The notes beneath the pieces are model-generated. The model was not told where the DNA came from and did not search any database. It saw nothing but the letters and a program-made list of their open reading frames with translations. A stretch of 12,975 nucleotides of DNA from Bacteroidota bacterium (lineage in GTDB: Bacteria > Bacteroidota > Ignavibacteria > Ignavibacteriales > Melioribacteraceae). Made by a program: the position numbers and the translations under genes. Below are positions 1-7,127 of the stretch, one piece after another. The DNA is taken from the NCBI GenBank assembly GCA_021786655.1, contig JAJYMU010000021.1, positions 1 to 12,975 on the forward strand, given 5' to 3'. Position 1 is the first letter of the stretch. Every line of letters starts with the position of its first letter.

Positions 1-1
1 A

Positions 2-88
2 AATTTGAGGAAAAAAATGGAAGAATTGACATCAAAAAAATATATAAAAACTGTTTACGGGGAAGGCTATGTTTTTGTTGGAGAATAA
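2..88 (+). CDS. OmpR/PhoB-family response regulator, C-terminal end only (5' truncated by window edge)
   Basis: Only the last 28 codons are present, in the frame beginning at base 2 and ending with TAA at 86-88. The peptide contains an NLRKK stretch followed by YIKTVYGEGYVF. This matches the recognition-helix end and C-terminal beta-hairpin ('T-V-x-G-x-G-Y') of the winged-helix DNA-binding domain of OmpR/PhoB regulators. The receiver domain lies off the left edge and cannot be seen. Only 3 bases separate its stop from the histidine kinase start, and the kinase Shine-Dalgarno sequence (GGAGA, 80-84) lies inside this gene's last codons. The two genes are therefore almost certainly co-transcribed and form a cognate two-component pair. 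The regulon is unknown. Confidence 0.85.
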   Translation, partial: NLRKKMEELTSKKYIKTVYGEGYVFVGE

Positions 89-91
89 TTA

Positions 92-1480
92 ATGAGATTC
101 AGACTTTCTAAAACCATTTTAAGAAATTCAATAATTATTTCTTCTGTGTTTATTGCTTTTTTGCTTGTCTTCGATTTTCTTCTCTATTGTCTAATTACTT
201 TTCAGCTAACATCGGTTTTAGATTCTAAAATTAGTCATGAAATAGAACATATTTTGCCGTCATTTAAGGTTGTTGATAGTTCAATAGTTATAATTCGTCC
301 CAGCGAATTTGATGAAAAAGATTTGGTCGATTTATATGACAACTCGTTTTTTTTGCAGATATATAAAAACGATGGGTCCATATTATTGCAGAGTAAGAAC
401 ATTCCTCAATTCGGTAAAATTGATGTCAATTTCCCAAGTTTTGCTGCCGGTCAATATTATACAGATACACAAACAAAAAAAGAATTATTAAGAAGCGGAT
501 ATAAAAAACTGTTCAACGAAAAAGGTGAGCAGATTGGATTACTTCAACTTTCAGCTAGAAAGCTGCTATTGGAAGCTGCCTTACAAAAAATTCTTTATTA
601 TAATCTTCTTATACTTCCTTTTATTCTGGTCTTAGTAATTCTAATTAGCATTTTTATTTCAAAAAAAATAGTTGAGCCGATTAATTCAATAATAAACACA
701 GCCGGCCGAATTACGGCGTTGAATTTAAGTCAGCGTTTGGACATTGATTCTGATCCACATGACGAAATTAATAGATTGAAATTTACACTTAATGATTTAT
801 TTGAAAGATTAGAAAACCAAGTTAGTGAAATCTCCTCTTTTGCCGATAATGCTTCTCATCAATTAATGACGCCGTTGACAACTATTATTTCCGAGTTGGA
901 TTATGCTCTTCAGAAGAATAATCAAAATCTAGATTTGAAAAGCTCGTTAGTTGTTGCAAAAGAGCAATCGGAAAAAATCTTAAAGATCATCAAATCATTA
1001 CTAATAATGGCTCGAATCGGAAATAACCATGCGAACAGTAATTTCGTATTTTCGTTGGAATCAATAGTAGAAAATTCTATTAAAGTTCTTTATAAAGAAA
1101 ATAACATTGAATATAAAGTTGATGATGAAATCTACTTAAGAGGAAACTCAGAATATTTTTCGATGGTTTTGAATAATATTTTGGATAATGCTATTAAATA
1201 TTCAGGGCGAAGCTCACCAATTGTTTTTTTAGCATCCAAATTTGAAGATAAAGTTAAAATTATTGTTAAGGATGAAGGAATTGGTATTCCAGATAAAGAG
1301 AAGACAAAAATATTTGAAAGGTTTTACCGCGGAGAAAATGCAGAAAAGATAGGAATCAAAGGAACAGGATTAGGAATAAGTTTGGCTTTTGCCATTATCC
1401 GTTCGATGAAAGGAGAAATTAAAATAGAAGATAACAAACCTAGAGGAACACAAGTAATTATTAACCTTCCGTTAGTATAA
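92..1480 (+). CDS. Membrane sensor histidine kinase of a two-component system
   Basis: This 462-residue inner-membrane sensor kinase autophosphorylates a histidine and passes the phosphate to the regulator encoded just upstream. A transmembrane helix lies at about residues 12-36. A periplasmic sensor region of about 130 residues (37-165) follows, with no fold I recognise. A second helix is at about 167-190, then a HAMP linker to about 245. The dimerisation/H-box is ASHQLMTPLT with phospho-acceptor His256. The ATPase domain has an N-box NNILDNAIKYS (361-371), a G1 box DEGIGIP (394-400), an F-box region around FERFYRG and a G2 box GTGLGIS (424-430), so all catalytic elements look intact. The H-box has Met where Arg or Lys is usual. 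ATG at 92 is supported by GGAGA at 80-84. The stimulus is unknown. The gene is notably AT-rich compared with genes to its right. Confidence 0.93.
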   Translation: MRFRLSKTILRNSIIISSVFIAFLLVFDFLLYCLITFQLTSVLDSKISHEIEHILPSFKVVDSSIVIIRPSEFDEKDLVDLYDNSFFLQIYKNDGSILLQSKNIPQFGKIDVNFPSFAAGQYYTDTQTKKELLRSGYKKLFNEKGEQIGLLQLSARKLLLEAALQKILYYNLLILPFILVLVILISIFISKKIVEPINSIINTAGRITALNLSQRLDIDSDPHDEINRLKFTLNDLFERLENQVSEISSFADNASHQLMTPLTTIISELDYALQKNNQNLDLKSSLVVAKEQSEKILKIIKSLLIMARIGNNHANSNFVFSLESIVENSIKVLYKENNIEYKVDDEIYLRGNSEYFSMVLNNILDNAIKYSGRSSPIVFLASKFEDKVKIIVKDEGIGIPDKEKTKIFERFYRGENAEKIGIKGTGLGISLAFAIIRSMKGEIKIEDNKPRGTQVIINLPLV

Positions 1481-1545
1481 GCATAAGGATTTTTTGAGGT
1501 TATTTTTTTGTTTCAAATAAAAATCATGCCAGTCGTTTAATTTTA

Positions 1546-1574
1546 TTGATTTACCGACTTTATTGCCTTAAATT
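1546..1574 (+). promoter_or_regulatory. Candidate sigma-70-type promoter of dapF
   Basis: TTGATT (1546-1551) and TAAATT (1569-1574) are separated by exactly 17 bases, the same arrangement as the better promoter in front of efp. Transcription would begin near 1581, only a few bases before the ATG codons at 1585 and 1588. That would give an almost leaderless mRNA, consistent with the lack of any Shine-Dalgarno sequence. The extended element TAAATTTG also fits the Bacteroidetes -7 form TAnnTTTG. This is predicted by eye only. Confidence 0.45.
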
Positions 1575-1587
1575 TGAATACGTTATG

Positions 1588-2439
1588 ATGCGCCTTCTTT
1601 TCACAAAACTTAGCGGAGCCGGGAACGATTTTATTCTTTTTGATAAGAAAATTAACCCGGAATTAGAGCTTAATTCTCCACTAATCGCTAAGATTTGCAA
1701 CAGAAGAACCGGTATTGGCGCAGACGGCGTACTTGTTATTTCAAATGATGATAGAACAGCGTTCGGGATGCATTATTTCAATGCTGACGGCACTTCCGGT
1801 AGCCTTTGTGCCAACGGAGCCAGATGCGCATTGAAATACGCCATGGAAAGCGGCATGATCGGCTTGGAGAAAGTGTCTTTCACTGCGAATGATATTCTCT
1901 ATTCGGGTCAAGTTCTGAGTGATAAAATTGTCAAATTTTATCTGAATGAACCTAAGGAACTGAAGACCAAGTTTAAGATTAAAGCTGCCAATCAGTTAAT
2001 CACGGCGTCGTACCTGGATACAGGTTCACCACATGTGGTGATAAAGATTGAAGATGTATTGTCGAATCCGTCTCATCCGAATGCTTGTTACTCAGACTTG
2101 GATCAGTTTCCGGTTTATGAAATTGGAAGGGAAATTCGGTATTCTAAAGATTTTGAGCCAAAGGGAACAAACGTAAACTTTGTGAGCATAGCTGAAAACG
2201 TAATAAGAATCAGAAGTTATGAGCGCGGCGTTGAAGATGAAACATTATCGTGTGGAACCGGTGCGGTTGCCGCAGCTTTGATAACTTATTTTAATGAACG
2301 TGTGGAGCCGCCTGTTAAATTGCTGGCAAAAAGCGGCGATGTTTTAGTTGTTGATTTCAAAATCAGCAACAATAAAGTGCAGGATTTGTCTTTGACCGGT
2401 CCGGCAGAAATTATTTTCAAAGGTGAATTATTAATCTAA
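1588..2439 (+). CDS. dapF: Diaminopimelate epimerase
   Basis: DapF is a cytoplasmic, cofactor-free enzyme that converts LL-diaminopimelate to meso-diaminopimelate, the precursor of lysine and of the peptidoglycan cross-linking residue. The 283-residue product starts MRLLFTKLSGAGNDF, the family N-terminus. It carries both catalytic cysteines in their motifs: Cys74 in LCANGARC and Cys222 in SCGTGA, the latter after ERGVEDET. The substrate-binding GIGADGV segment is at 43-49. Length is normal for the family (about 270-285). An in-frame TTG at 1546 would add 14 residues with no family counterpart and lies in the likely -35 box, so I prefer ATG 1588 (or ATG 1585, one residue longer). No Shine-Dalgarno is visible. 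A 12-base gap to the next gene suggests co-transcription. Confidence 0.95.
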   Translation: MRLLFTKLSGAGNDFILFDKKINPELELNSPLIAKICNRRTGIGADGVLVISNDDRTAFGMHYFNADGTSGSLCANGARCALKYAMESGMIGLEKVSFTANDILYSGQVLSDKIVKFYLNEPKELKTKFKIKAANQLITASYLDTGSPHVVIKIEDVLSNPSHPNACYSDLDQFPVYEIGREIRYSKDFEPKGTNVNFVSIAENVIRIRSYERGVEDETLSCGTGAVAAALITYFNERVEPPVKLLAKSGDVLVVDFKISNNKVQDLSLTGPAEIIFKGELLI

Positions 2440-2451
2440 ACGAGGATATAA

Positions 2452-2757
2452 ATGAGTAAAGTCATCTTTTCTATTCGCTATAATATTATTCCAGAAAGAA
2501 GAGCGGAATACTTAGATGTTGTTAGAGAATTGAAAAACATTGTTAAAGCAGATGGTTTAGAGAATTATTCTGTTTACGAACAGAAGAACAAAGCCAATAA
2601 CTTTGAAGAAATTTATATTTTTAAAAACAAAGAATCGTATGAGAATTTTGAAGACAGTACCGATGAGCGAATAGATATTTTGATGACGAAACTTTCGGAT
2701 ATGATTAAAGAGCAAACTACACAGTACACAACATTATTTGAAGTGAACAACGCTTAA
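2452..2757 (+). CDS. Small ABM-like (dimeric alpha/beta-barrel) protein
   Basis: This is a 101-residue cytoplasmic protein. Its predicted pattern is beta (VIFSIRYNI, 4-12), helix (about 15-33), beta (GLENYSVYEQ, 35-44), beta (FEEIYIFK), helix (YENFEDS), helix (to about 89) and a final beta strand (TQYTTLFEV). This matches the ferredoxin-like fold of the ABM / dimeric alpha-beta-barrel superfamily (PF03992-like). Members include monooxygenases, haem-degrading enzymes and many proteins of unknown role. I see no residues that identify a substrate, so no activity is assigned. ATG 2452 has a clear CGAGGA site at 2441-2446 and lies 12 bases after dapF, so it is probably in the same transcript. Like the kinase gene it is more AT-rich than its neighbours. 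Confidence 0.6.
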   Translation: MSKVIFSIRYNIIPERRAEYLDVVRELKNIVKADGLENYSVYEQKNKANNFEEIYIFKNKESYENFEDSTDERIDILMTKLSDMIKEQTTQYTTLFEVNNA

Positions 2758-2816
2758 GCAAATATCCATAAACTTTAATTCATTTCAGTTTTCACCCAAT
2801 CGATTCGGGATTCGAT

Positions 2817-3860
2817 ATGTATGAGTATGTTGGGGCAATACATATTCATTCAGTTTATTCAGATGGTTCAGGCGAAGTTAAAGATATAGCCAACTTAGCT
2901 TCCGAATCGGATCTGGATTTCATAATTCTTACCGATCATAATACTTTGCGCGCACTTCATGAAGGTTACGAAGGCTGGTACGGCAAAACATTGCTGTTGG
3001 TCGGGTGTGAAATAAACGACAAAGAAAATAAAAATCATTATCTCGCTTTCGGCGTCAACGAAGCATTCTCTACCAGACTTCCGGCAAAAGAATATGTGAA
3101 GAAAGTAAAAGATTCAGGCGGAATCGGATTTCTGGCTCACCCGCATGAAAAAAGAAGTTCGATGAAAGAGCATCCGCCATATCCATGGACAGAATGGGAC
3201 ACAGACGATTTTACCGGCATCGAGATCTGGAACCACATGTCAGAATGGATGGAAGGATTAACCGAACAGAACAAGTACAATTATTTCATGCATCCGTTAA
3301 GATCGATTGTTGAACCAGCGAAAGAAACTTTGCAAACTTGGGACCGGCTTAATCTTAAAAGAAAAGTTGTTGGTATTGGCGGTGTGGATGCTCATGCACA
3401 CAAAGTAAACCTATTCGGATTTTTCGAATTGGAAGTTTTCCCTTATAAAGTCTTGTTTAAATCCATACGGACACACGTTCTCTCTACAAATGAATGGAAT
3501 TCTTCCGGTGATCAAGCATTATTAAACGCAAAAAGTAGCGCGTACGAATCGTTAAGAGAAGGCAGATGTTTTTTCTCGAACTTTTATCACGGTGATGCAA
3601 AAGGATTTAAGTTTGTAGCCGAAACAAACTGCCGGACATTCAATATGGGCGAGTCCGTGCCAATGGCTGGCGAAGTAAGATTGAAAATTAATGTCCCAAC
3701 TTCTGCGGATGTCCGTTTGATTTACAATGGAAACTTGATAAATACGAAAACAGGAACCGATGTGGAATTCAATGCGCTGGAAAAAGGAATCTATAGGATT
3801 GAAGTTTTCAAAAATAATAATGCGTGGATTTTTTCAAATCATATTAGACTAGGTTTATAA
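2817..3860 (+). CDS. PHP-domain metal-dependent phosphoesterase family protein
   Basis: This 347-residue protein has an N-terminal PHP (polymerase and histidinol phosphatase) domain. The expected metal-ligand motifs are all visible: HIHSVYSDG (His9, His11, Asp16), LTDHN (Asp40, His41), GCEIN (Glu65), AHPH (His108, His110) and GVDAHAH (Asp191, His193). A trinuclear-metal phosphoesterase is therefore plausible. Relatives hydrolyse histidinol phosphate, nucleoside bisphosphates or oligonucleotides, and the substrate here is unknown. Residues about 265-347 form a separate beta-rich tail, perhaps an immunoglobulin-like or CARDB-like domain. No signal peptide is seen, so the protein is probably cytoplasmic. 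ATG 2817 is the first start after an in-frame stop at 2769. It lacks a Shine-Dalgarno sequence, like dapF. No linked gene suggests a pathway. Confidence 0.85.
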   Translation: MYEYVGAIHIHSVYSDGSGEVKDIANLASESDLDFIILTDHNTLRALHEGYEGWYGKTLLLVGCEINDKENKNHYLAFGVNEAFSTRLPAKEYVKKVKDSGGIGFLAHPHEKRSSMKEHPPYPWTEWDTDDFTGIEIWNHMSEWMEGLTEQNKYNYFMHPLRSIVEPAKETLQTWDRLNLKRKVVGIGGVDAHAHKVNLFGFFELEVFPYKVLFKSIRTHVLSTNEWNSSGDQALLNAKSSAYESLREGRCFFSNFYHGDAKGFKFVAETNCRTFNMGESVPMAGEVRLKINVPTSADVRLIYNGNLINTKTGTDVEFNALEKGIYRIEVFKNNNAWIFSNHIRLGL

Positions 3861-3906
3861 TTTTTATTAGATTTCTCGCCGAAAATTTAAGATTTATATA
3901 CAGAAT

Positions 3907-3919
3907 GAGGTAAAAAGTG
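3907..3919 (+). promoter_or_regulatory. Shine-Dalgarno site fixing a GTG start
   Basis: GAGG (3907-3910) lies 6 bases before GTG 3917. The ATG at 3905 is in frame but is followed by AGG and then TAA, so it cannot be the start. GTG is therefore the initiation codon of the TPR gene. Confidence 0.7.
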
Positions 3920-4606
3920 TTAGAAAAAAGAAAAAAGATCAGTAAAAAGCAGATCAAAGAAGATAAGCTGGTAACTACATATTACGAAGCTATAACCTTC
4001 TATCAGAAATACCAATCAAAGATTTTGATAGGCATAGCAGCGGTCGCTCTGGTTGTTGTGGCTATTGTTCTTTATTCGAACAAGAAAGCAAGCGACAATT
4101 TGGTAGCCGCAAATCTGCTTGGTAAAGTAATGCCGCTTTATGAAGCCGAAAACTTCAAAGAGGCAATCGACGGTCAGAAAACCGGAAACATTGCCGGATT
4201 GAAAGAGATCGTTGATAAATACGGCAGCACAAACCAAGGAAACGTTGCCAAGATATTTTTGGGCGATTGCTATGCAATGACCGGCAATAACGACGAAGCT
4301 TATAAAATGTACGATGACTATTCCGGTTCAAACCCGCTTTTCAAGGCAACTGCGCTTGCCGGCAAAGCCGCTTGTTTGGAAGTAAAAAAAGAATTTGACA
4401 AAGCAGCAGATTTATACAAAGATGCTTCAAAAATCTCGAAAGAGAATCCATCAAACAGCGAGTTCTTACTGAAAGCCGGAATCGATCTGATTCAAGCCGG
4501 TAAGAAATCAGAAGCCAAAACTGTTTTCGAAACACTTAAAAAAGATTACAAAAACTCAACCGAAGCCTACGAATCGGATAGATATTTGATTCAAATCGAG
4601 AGCTAA
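3917..4606 (+). CDS. Membrane-anchored tetratricopeptide-repeat protein (YfgM/BamD-like architecture)
   Basis: The 229-residue product starts at GTG. A very basic N-terminus (residues 1-35, many Lys) is followed by a single transmembrane helix (about 36-53, ILIGIAAVALVVVAIVLY). The rest is soluble and helical. By the positive-inside rule it should be a single-pass inner-membrane protein with a periplasmic TPR domain. TPR-like helical pairs run from about 108 to 225, for example AKIFLGDCYAMTGNNDEAYKMY, then AGKAACLEVKKEFDKAADLY, then LKAGIDLIQAGKKSEAKTVF. This architecture resembles YfgM, a SecYEG-associated protein, and related outgrowth or lipoprotein-sorting adaptors. The precise role is unknown and it most likely scaffolds protein contacts. 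It is separated from efp by 91 bases that include a promoter, so the two genes are at most partly co-transcribed. Confidence 0.8.
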   Translation: MLEKRKKISKKQIKEDKLVTTYYEAITFYQKYQSKILIGIAAVALVVVAIVLYSNKKASDNLVAANLLGKVMPLYEAENFKEAIDGQKTGNIAGLKEIVDKYGSTNQGNVAKIFLGDCYAMTGNNDEAYKMYDDYSGSNPLFKATALAGKAACLEVKKEFDKAADLYKDASKISKENPSNSEFLLKAGIDLIQAGKKSEAKTVFETLKKDYKNSTEAYESDRYLIQIES

Positions 4607-4639
4607 TCAACTCTCTATTGGGTCGAACAATCTCTTTTC

Positions 4640-4668
4640 TTGATTTTATAGACTGTGGTCGGTATATT
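4640..4668 (+). promoter_or_regulatory. Sigma-70-type promoter of the efp-accB-accC-gcvH operon
   Basis: TTGATT (4640-4645) and TATATT (4663-4668) are separated by 17 bases, a near-consensus housekeeping promoter. Transcription would start near 4675, giving a leader of about 23 bases that contains the efp ribosome-binding site AGAAGGA (4680-4686). No operator or riboswitch fits in so short a leader, so expression is probably constitutive or growth-rate linked. Predicted by eye. Confidence 0.65.
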
Positions 4669-4697
4669 TTCATCACTTTAGAAGGATAAAGTTTTAT

Positions 4698-5264
4698 ATG
4701 GCGGATACTTCAGATTTCAGAAACGGACTAATCATAAAATACAAAGGCGATCCTTATGTGATTGTGGAGTTTCAGCACGTTAAGCCGGGTAAAGGCGGTG
4801 CTTTCGTTAGAACATCATTAAAAAATCTTAAAACCGGAAGAGTTTTGGATAATACTTTCCGTTCAGGTGAATCTGTAGAAGTAGTAAGAGTTGAAAGAAG
4901 AAAATATCAATACCTGTATCGTGAATCTGCCGGACTGGTTTTGATGGACAACGAAACCTACGAACAGATCACGGTTTCGGAAGAACTCTTTGGTGAAGGC
5001 GTGAATTATCTGAAAGAAGGAACCGAAGTTGAAATTCTTCTGGATGGACAAGAACAAATAATCTCTGTTGAGATTCCAATTTTTGTGTCATTAAAAGTCA
5101 GTGAAACAGAACCCGGGTTCAAAGGCGATACAGCCAGTAATACTCTCAAACCGGCAAAACTGGAGACTGGTGCTAAAATAAACGTTCCACTGTTCATAAA
5201 TGAAGGGGATGTTTTAAAAGTTGATACACGAACAGGTGGGTATGTTGAACGAGTTAAAAACTAA
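4698..5264 (+). CDS. efp: Translation elongation factor P
   Basis: EF-P binds between the P and E sites of ribosomes stalled at polyproline and helps peptide-bond formation. The 188-residue product has the family's usual length and three-domain layout: a KOW-like N-terminal barrel (1-65), a central OB domain (about 66-128) and a C-terminal OB domain (about 130-188, including GDTASNTLKPAKLETGA and a V-DTRTGGYVERV ending). The functional loop reads KPGKGGAFVR with Lys32 at the tip. Lys32 corresponds to the residue that is beta-lysylated in E. coli or carries other modifications elsewhere. No modification enzyme gene is in the window. ATG 4698 has AGAAGGA 11 bases upstream. The gene heads an operon with accB, whose ribosome-binding site overlaps the efp stop codon. 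Confidence 0.97.
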   Translation: MADTSDFRNGLIIKYKGDPYVIVEFQHVKPGKGGAFVRTSLKNLKTGRVLDNTFRSGESVEVVRVERRKYQYLYRESAGLVLMDNETYEQITVSEELFGEGVNYLKEGTEVEILLDGQEQIISVEIPIFVSLKVSETEPGFKGDTASNTLKPAKLETGAKINVPLFINEGDVLKVDTRTGGYVERVKN

Positions 5265-5275
5265 GGCTGAATAGC

Positions 5276-5749
5276 ATGGACATAAACCTACTGAAGAAGC
5301 TCATCAAAATGGTTGAGCAAAGTGAAGTCACCGAGTTCACGGTTCAAGAAGGTGAATTGAAAGTAAAGATTTCCAAAAATTCAAAACAAACGTCGCAAGT
5401 GCATCTTCAACCCGTCGGTGATTATTATAGACCTGCCGGTATTCAGGTTCCAACGCCGCAGTCAATCGAAACCAAACCCGCCGCGACCACTGAAGAAACT
5501 CAAACAAAATTTCATGAAATCAAATCACCAATTGTCGGAACGTTTTACCGCGCACCGGCGCCCGATGCAGATCCCTATGTTCAGGTTGGTAGTACGGTTT
5601 CAACGGGCACAGTCCTCTGCATAGTTGAGGCAATGAAATTGATGAATGAAATTGAATGTGACGTTAGCGGTAAAATCGTAAAGATACTTGTCGAAAACGC
5701 TACACCGGTTGAATACAACCAGCCTCTGTTCTTGATCGAAACGGTTTAG
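5276..5749 (+). CDS. accB: Biotin carboxyl carrier protein of acetyl-CoA carboxylase
   Basis: AccB carries biotin between the biotin carboxylase and carboxyltransferase of acetyl-CoA carboxylase, the first committed step of fatty acid synthesis. The 157-residue product has an N-terminal segment (1-36, starting MDINLLKKLIKMVEQSEVTE) that docks to biotin carboxylase. A Pro/Thr/Gln/Ala-rich flexible linker follows (about 37-78), then the biotinyl domain (79-157). The biotin attachment site is EAMKLMNE with Lys121, and the 'thumb' loop RAPAPDADPYVQVGS (92-106) typical of acetyl-CoA carboxylase carriers is present. Start ATG 5276 is 11 bases after efp, with TAAGG overlapping the efp stop. accC follows after 27 bases. 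The carboxyltransferase genes accA and accD are not in the window. Confidence 0.97.
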   Translation: MDINLLKKLIKMVEQSEVTEFTVQEGELKVKISKNSKQTSQVHLQPVGDYYRPAGIQVPTPQSIETKPAATTEETQTKFHEIKSPIVGTFYRAPAPDADPYVQVGSTVSTGTVLCIVEAMKLMNEIECDVSGKIVKILVENATPVEYNQPLFLIETV

Positions 5750-5766
5750 TGTTATCAAAACTTTTT

Positions 5767-5779
5767 AGAGGGAATTTTG
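5767..5779 (+). promoter_or_regulatory. Shine-Dalgarno site fixing a TTG start for accC
   Basis: AGAGGGA (5767-5773) sits just before TTG 5777-5779. The protein read from TTG begins FKKILIANRGEIALR, the conserved family N-terminus, and there is no ATG nearby in frame. TTG is therefore the initiation codon. Confidence 0.75.
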
Positions 5780-7120
5780 TTTAAGAAAATCTTAATTGCC
5801 AATCGGGGAGAGATAGCACTTAGAATCATCCGAACTTGTAAAGAACTTGGCATTCCCACGGTTGCAGTTTATTCCGAAGTTGACCGGGATTCTCTTCACG
5901 TTGTCTTTGCCGACGAAGCAGTTTGCATCGGACCGGCGCCTAGCAATCAAAGCTATTTAAAAATTCCAAACATACTTTCCGCAGCTCAAATAACCGGAGC
6001 GGATGCAATTCATCCCGGTTATGGGTTCTTGGCTGAAAATGCCGAGTTCAGCGAAATATGCGCGGACTCTAATATAAAATTTATTGGTCCGTCCGCAGAT
6101 TCTATCCGCAAAATGGGCGATAAAGCTTTCGCGAAAGAAACGATGAAGAAAGTAGGCGTGCCTGTTGTTCCCGGAAGCGAAGGCGTTGTAAACGATGTTG
6201 AAGAAGGGAAAAAAATTGCCAAGCATATTGGTTACCCGGTTATGCTTAAAGCATCTGCCGGCGGCGGCGGAAAAGGAATGCGCATAGTTTGGAAAGAGGA
6301 TGAATTAGAGAAGGCATTCCAAACTGCCAGCAACGAAGCTAACGCGGCATTTGCCAATCCGGCGCTCTACATGGAGAAGTTTGTCGAAAATCCCCGACAC
6401 GTTGAAATTCAAATAATTGGCGATCAATTTGGAAATGTTTATCAGTATGGTGAAAGAGACTGTTCTATTCAAAGACGGCATCAAAAATTAATTGAGGAAT
6501 CACCTTCACCGTTCATCACTTCCGAGATAAGAGAAAAAATGGGAGAAGCAGCACTGCTTGGCGCTCGTTCTGTTAATTACGAAGGTGCAGGCACAATTGA
6601 ATTTCTTGTTGATAGGCACCGTAGATTTTATTTCATAGAAATGAATACGAGAATTCAAGTTGAGCATCCGGTTACCGAAATGGTTCGCAATATAGATCTT
6701 GTGAAGAACCAGATACTTGTCGCTGCTGGCGAAAGAATTGAAGACCCGCCCAAAGATCCGAGAGGTCATGCAATTGAATTTCGTATTAATGCCGAAGACC
6801 CGCAGAACAATTTTAGACCGTCGCCCGGACAGATTGAGTACTTGCATTTTCCCGGCGGTTTCGGCGTGAGAATTGATTCTCATGTTTACAACGAGTATGT
6901 CATTCCTCCTAATTACGATTCATTGATTGCAAAAATGATTATCTGGGGAACCGACAGACCTCATGCAATTAGACGGGCGAGAAGAGCTTTGGAAGAATTT
7001 AAAATCGAAGGAATTAAAACAACAATACCTTTCCACCAGAAAGTTTTAGAGAGCGAAAAATTTATCGAAGGCGATTTCGATACATCATTTATTGATCAAC
7101 ACATTAACTTAAATTCATGA
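5777..7120 (+). CDS. accC: Biotin carboxylase subunit of acetyl-CoA carboxylase
   Basis: AccC uses ATP and bicarbonate to carboxylate the biotin on AccB. The 447-residue product matches the family length (E. coli about 449) and is collinear throughout. It has an N-terminal Rossmann-like domain (1-113, KILIANRGEIALRIIR), an ATP-grasp domain with Lys116, Lys158 and the glycine-rich loop AGGGGKGMR (161-169), and a C-terminal biotin carboxylase domain. Active-site residues are recognisable: His208 and Glu210 (RHVEIQ), Glu288, Asn290, Arg292 and Glu296 (EMNTRIQVEHPVTE), and Arg336. The length argues for a stand-alone acetyl-CoA carboxylase subunit, although free-standing subunits of pyruvate or propionyl-CoA carboxylases look similar; the adjacent accB supports AccC. 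Initiation is at TTG 5777. The stop codon at 7118-7120 overlaps the gcvH ribosome-binding site. Confidence 0.97.
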   Translation: MFKKILIANRGEIALRIIRTCKELGIPTVAVYSEVDRDSLHVVFADEAVCIGPAPSNQSYLKIPNILSAAQITGADAIHPGYGFLAENAEFSEICADSNIKFIGPSADSIRKMGDKAFAKETMKKVGVPVVPGSEGVVNDVEEGKKIAKHIGYPVMLKASAGGGGKGMRIVWKEDELEKAFQTASNEANAAFANPALYMEKFVENPRHVEIQIIGDQFGNVYQYGERDCSIQRRHQKLIEESPSPFITSEIREKMGEAALLGARSVNYEGAGTIEFLVDRHRRFYFIEMNTRIQVEHPVTEMVRNIDLVKNQILVAAGERIEDPPKDPRGHAIEFRINAEDPQNNFRPSPGQIEYLHFPGGFGVRIDSHVYNEYVIPPNYDSLIAKMIIWGTDRPHAIRRARRALEEFKIEGIKTTIPFHQKVLESEKFIEGDFDTSFIDQHINLNS

Positions 7121-7127
7121 GGCAGCA

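Noticed and set aside
1546..1587. An upstream TTG start for dapF adding 14 residues.
   Set aside because: The extension is not part of the DapF family N-terminus, has no ribosome-binding site, and coincides with the likely promoter.
4598..4615. A GAGAG/CTCTC hairpin spanning the TPR gene stop as a terminator.
   Set aside because: It has only 5 base pairs, an 8-base loop and no T tract, so it is too weak to support.
6506..6883. A 125-codon minus-strand open frame inside accC.
   Set aside because: It is entirely antisense to conserved accC coding sequence, with no ribosome-binding site or recognisable protein features.
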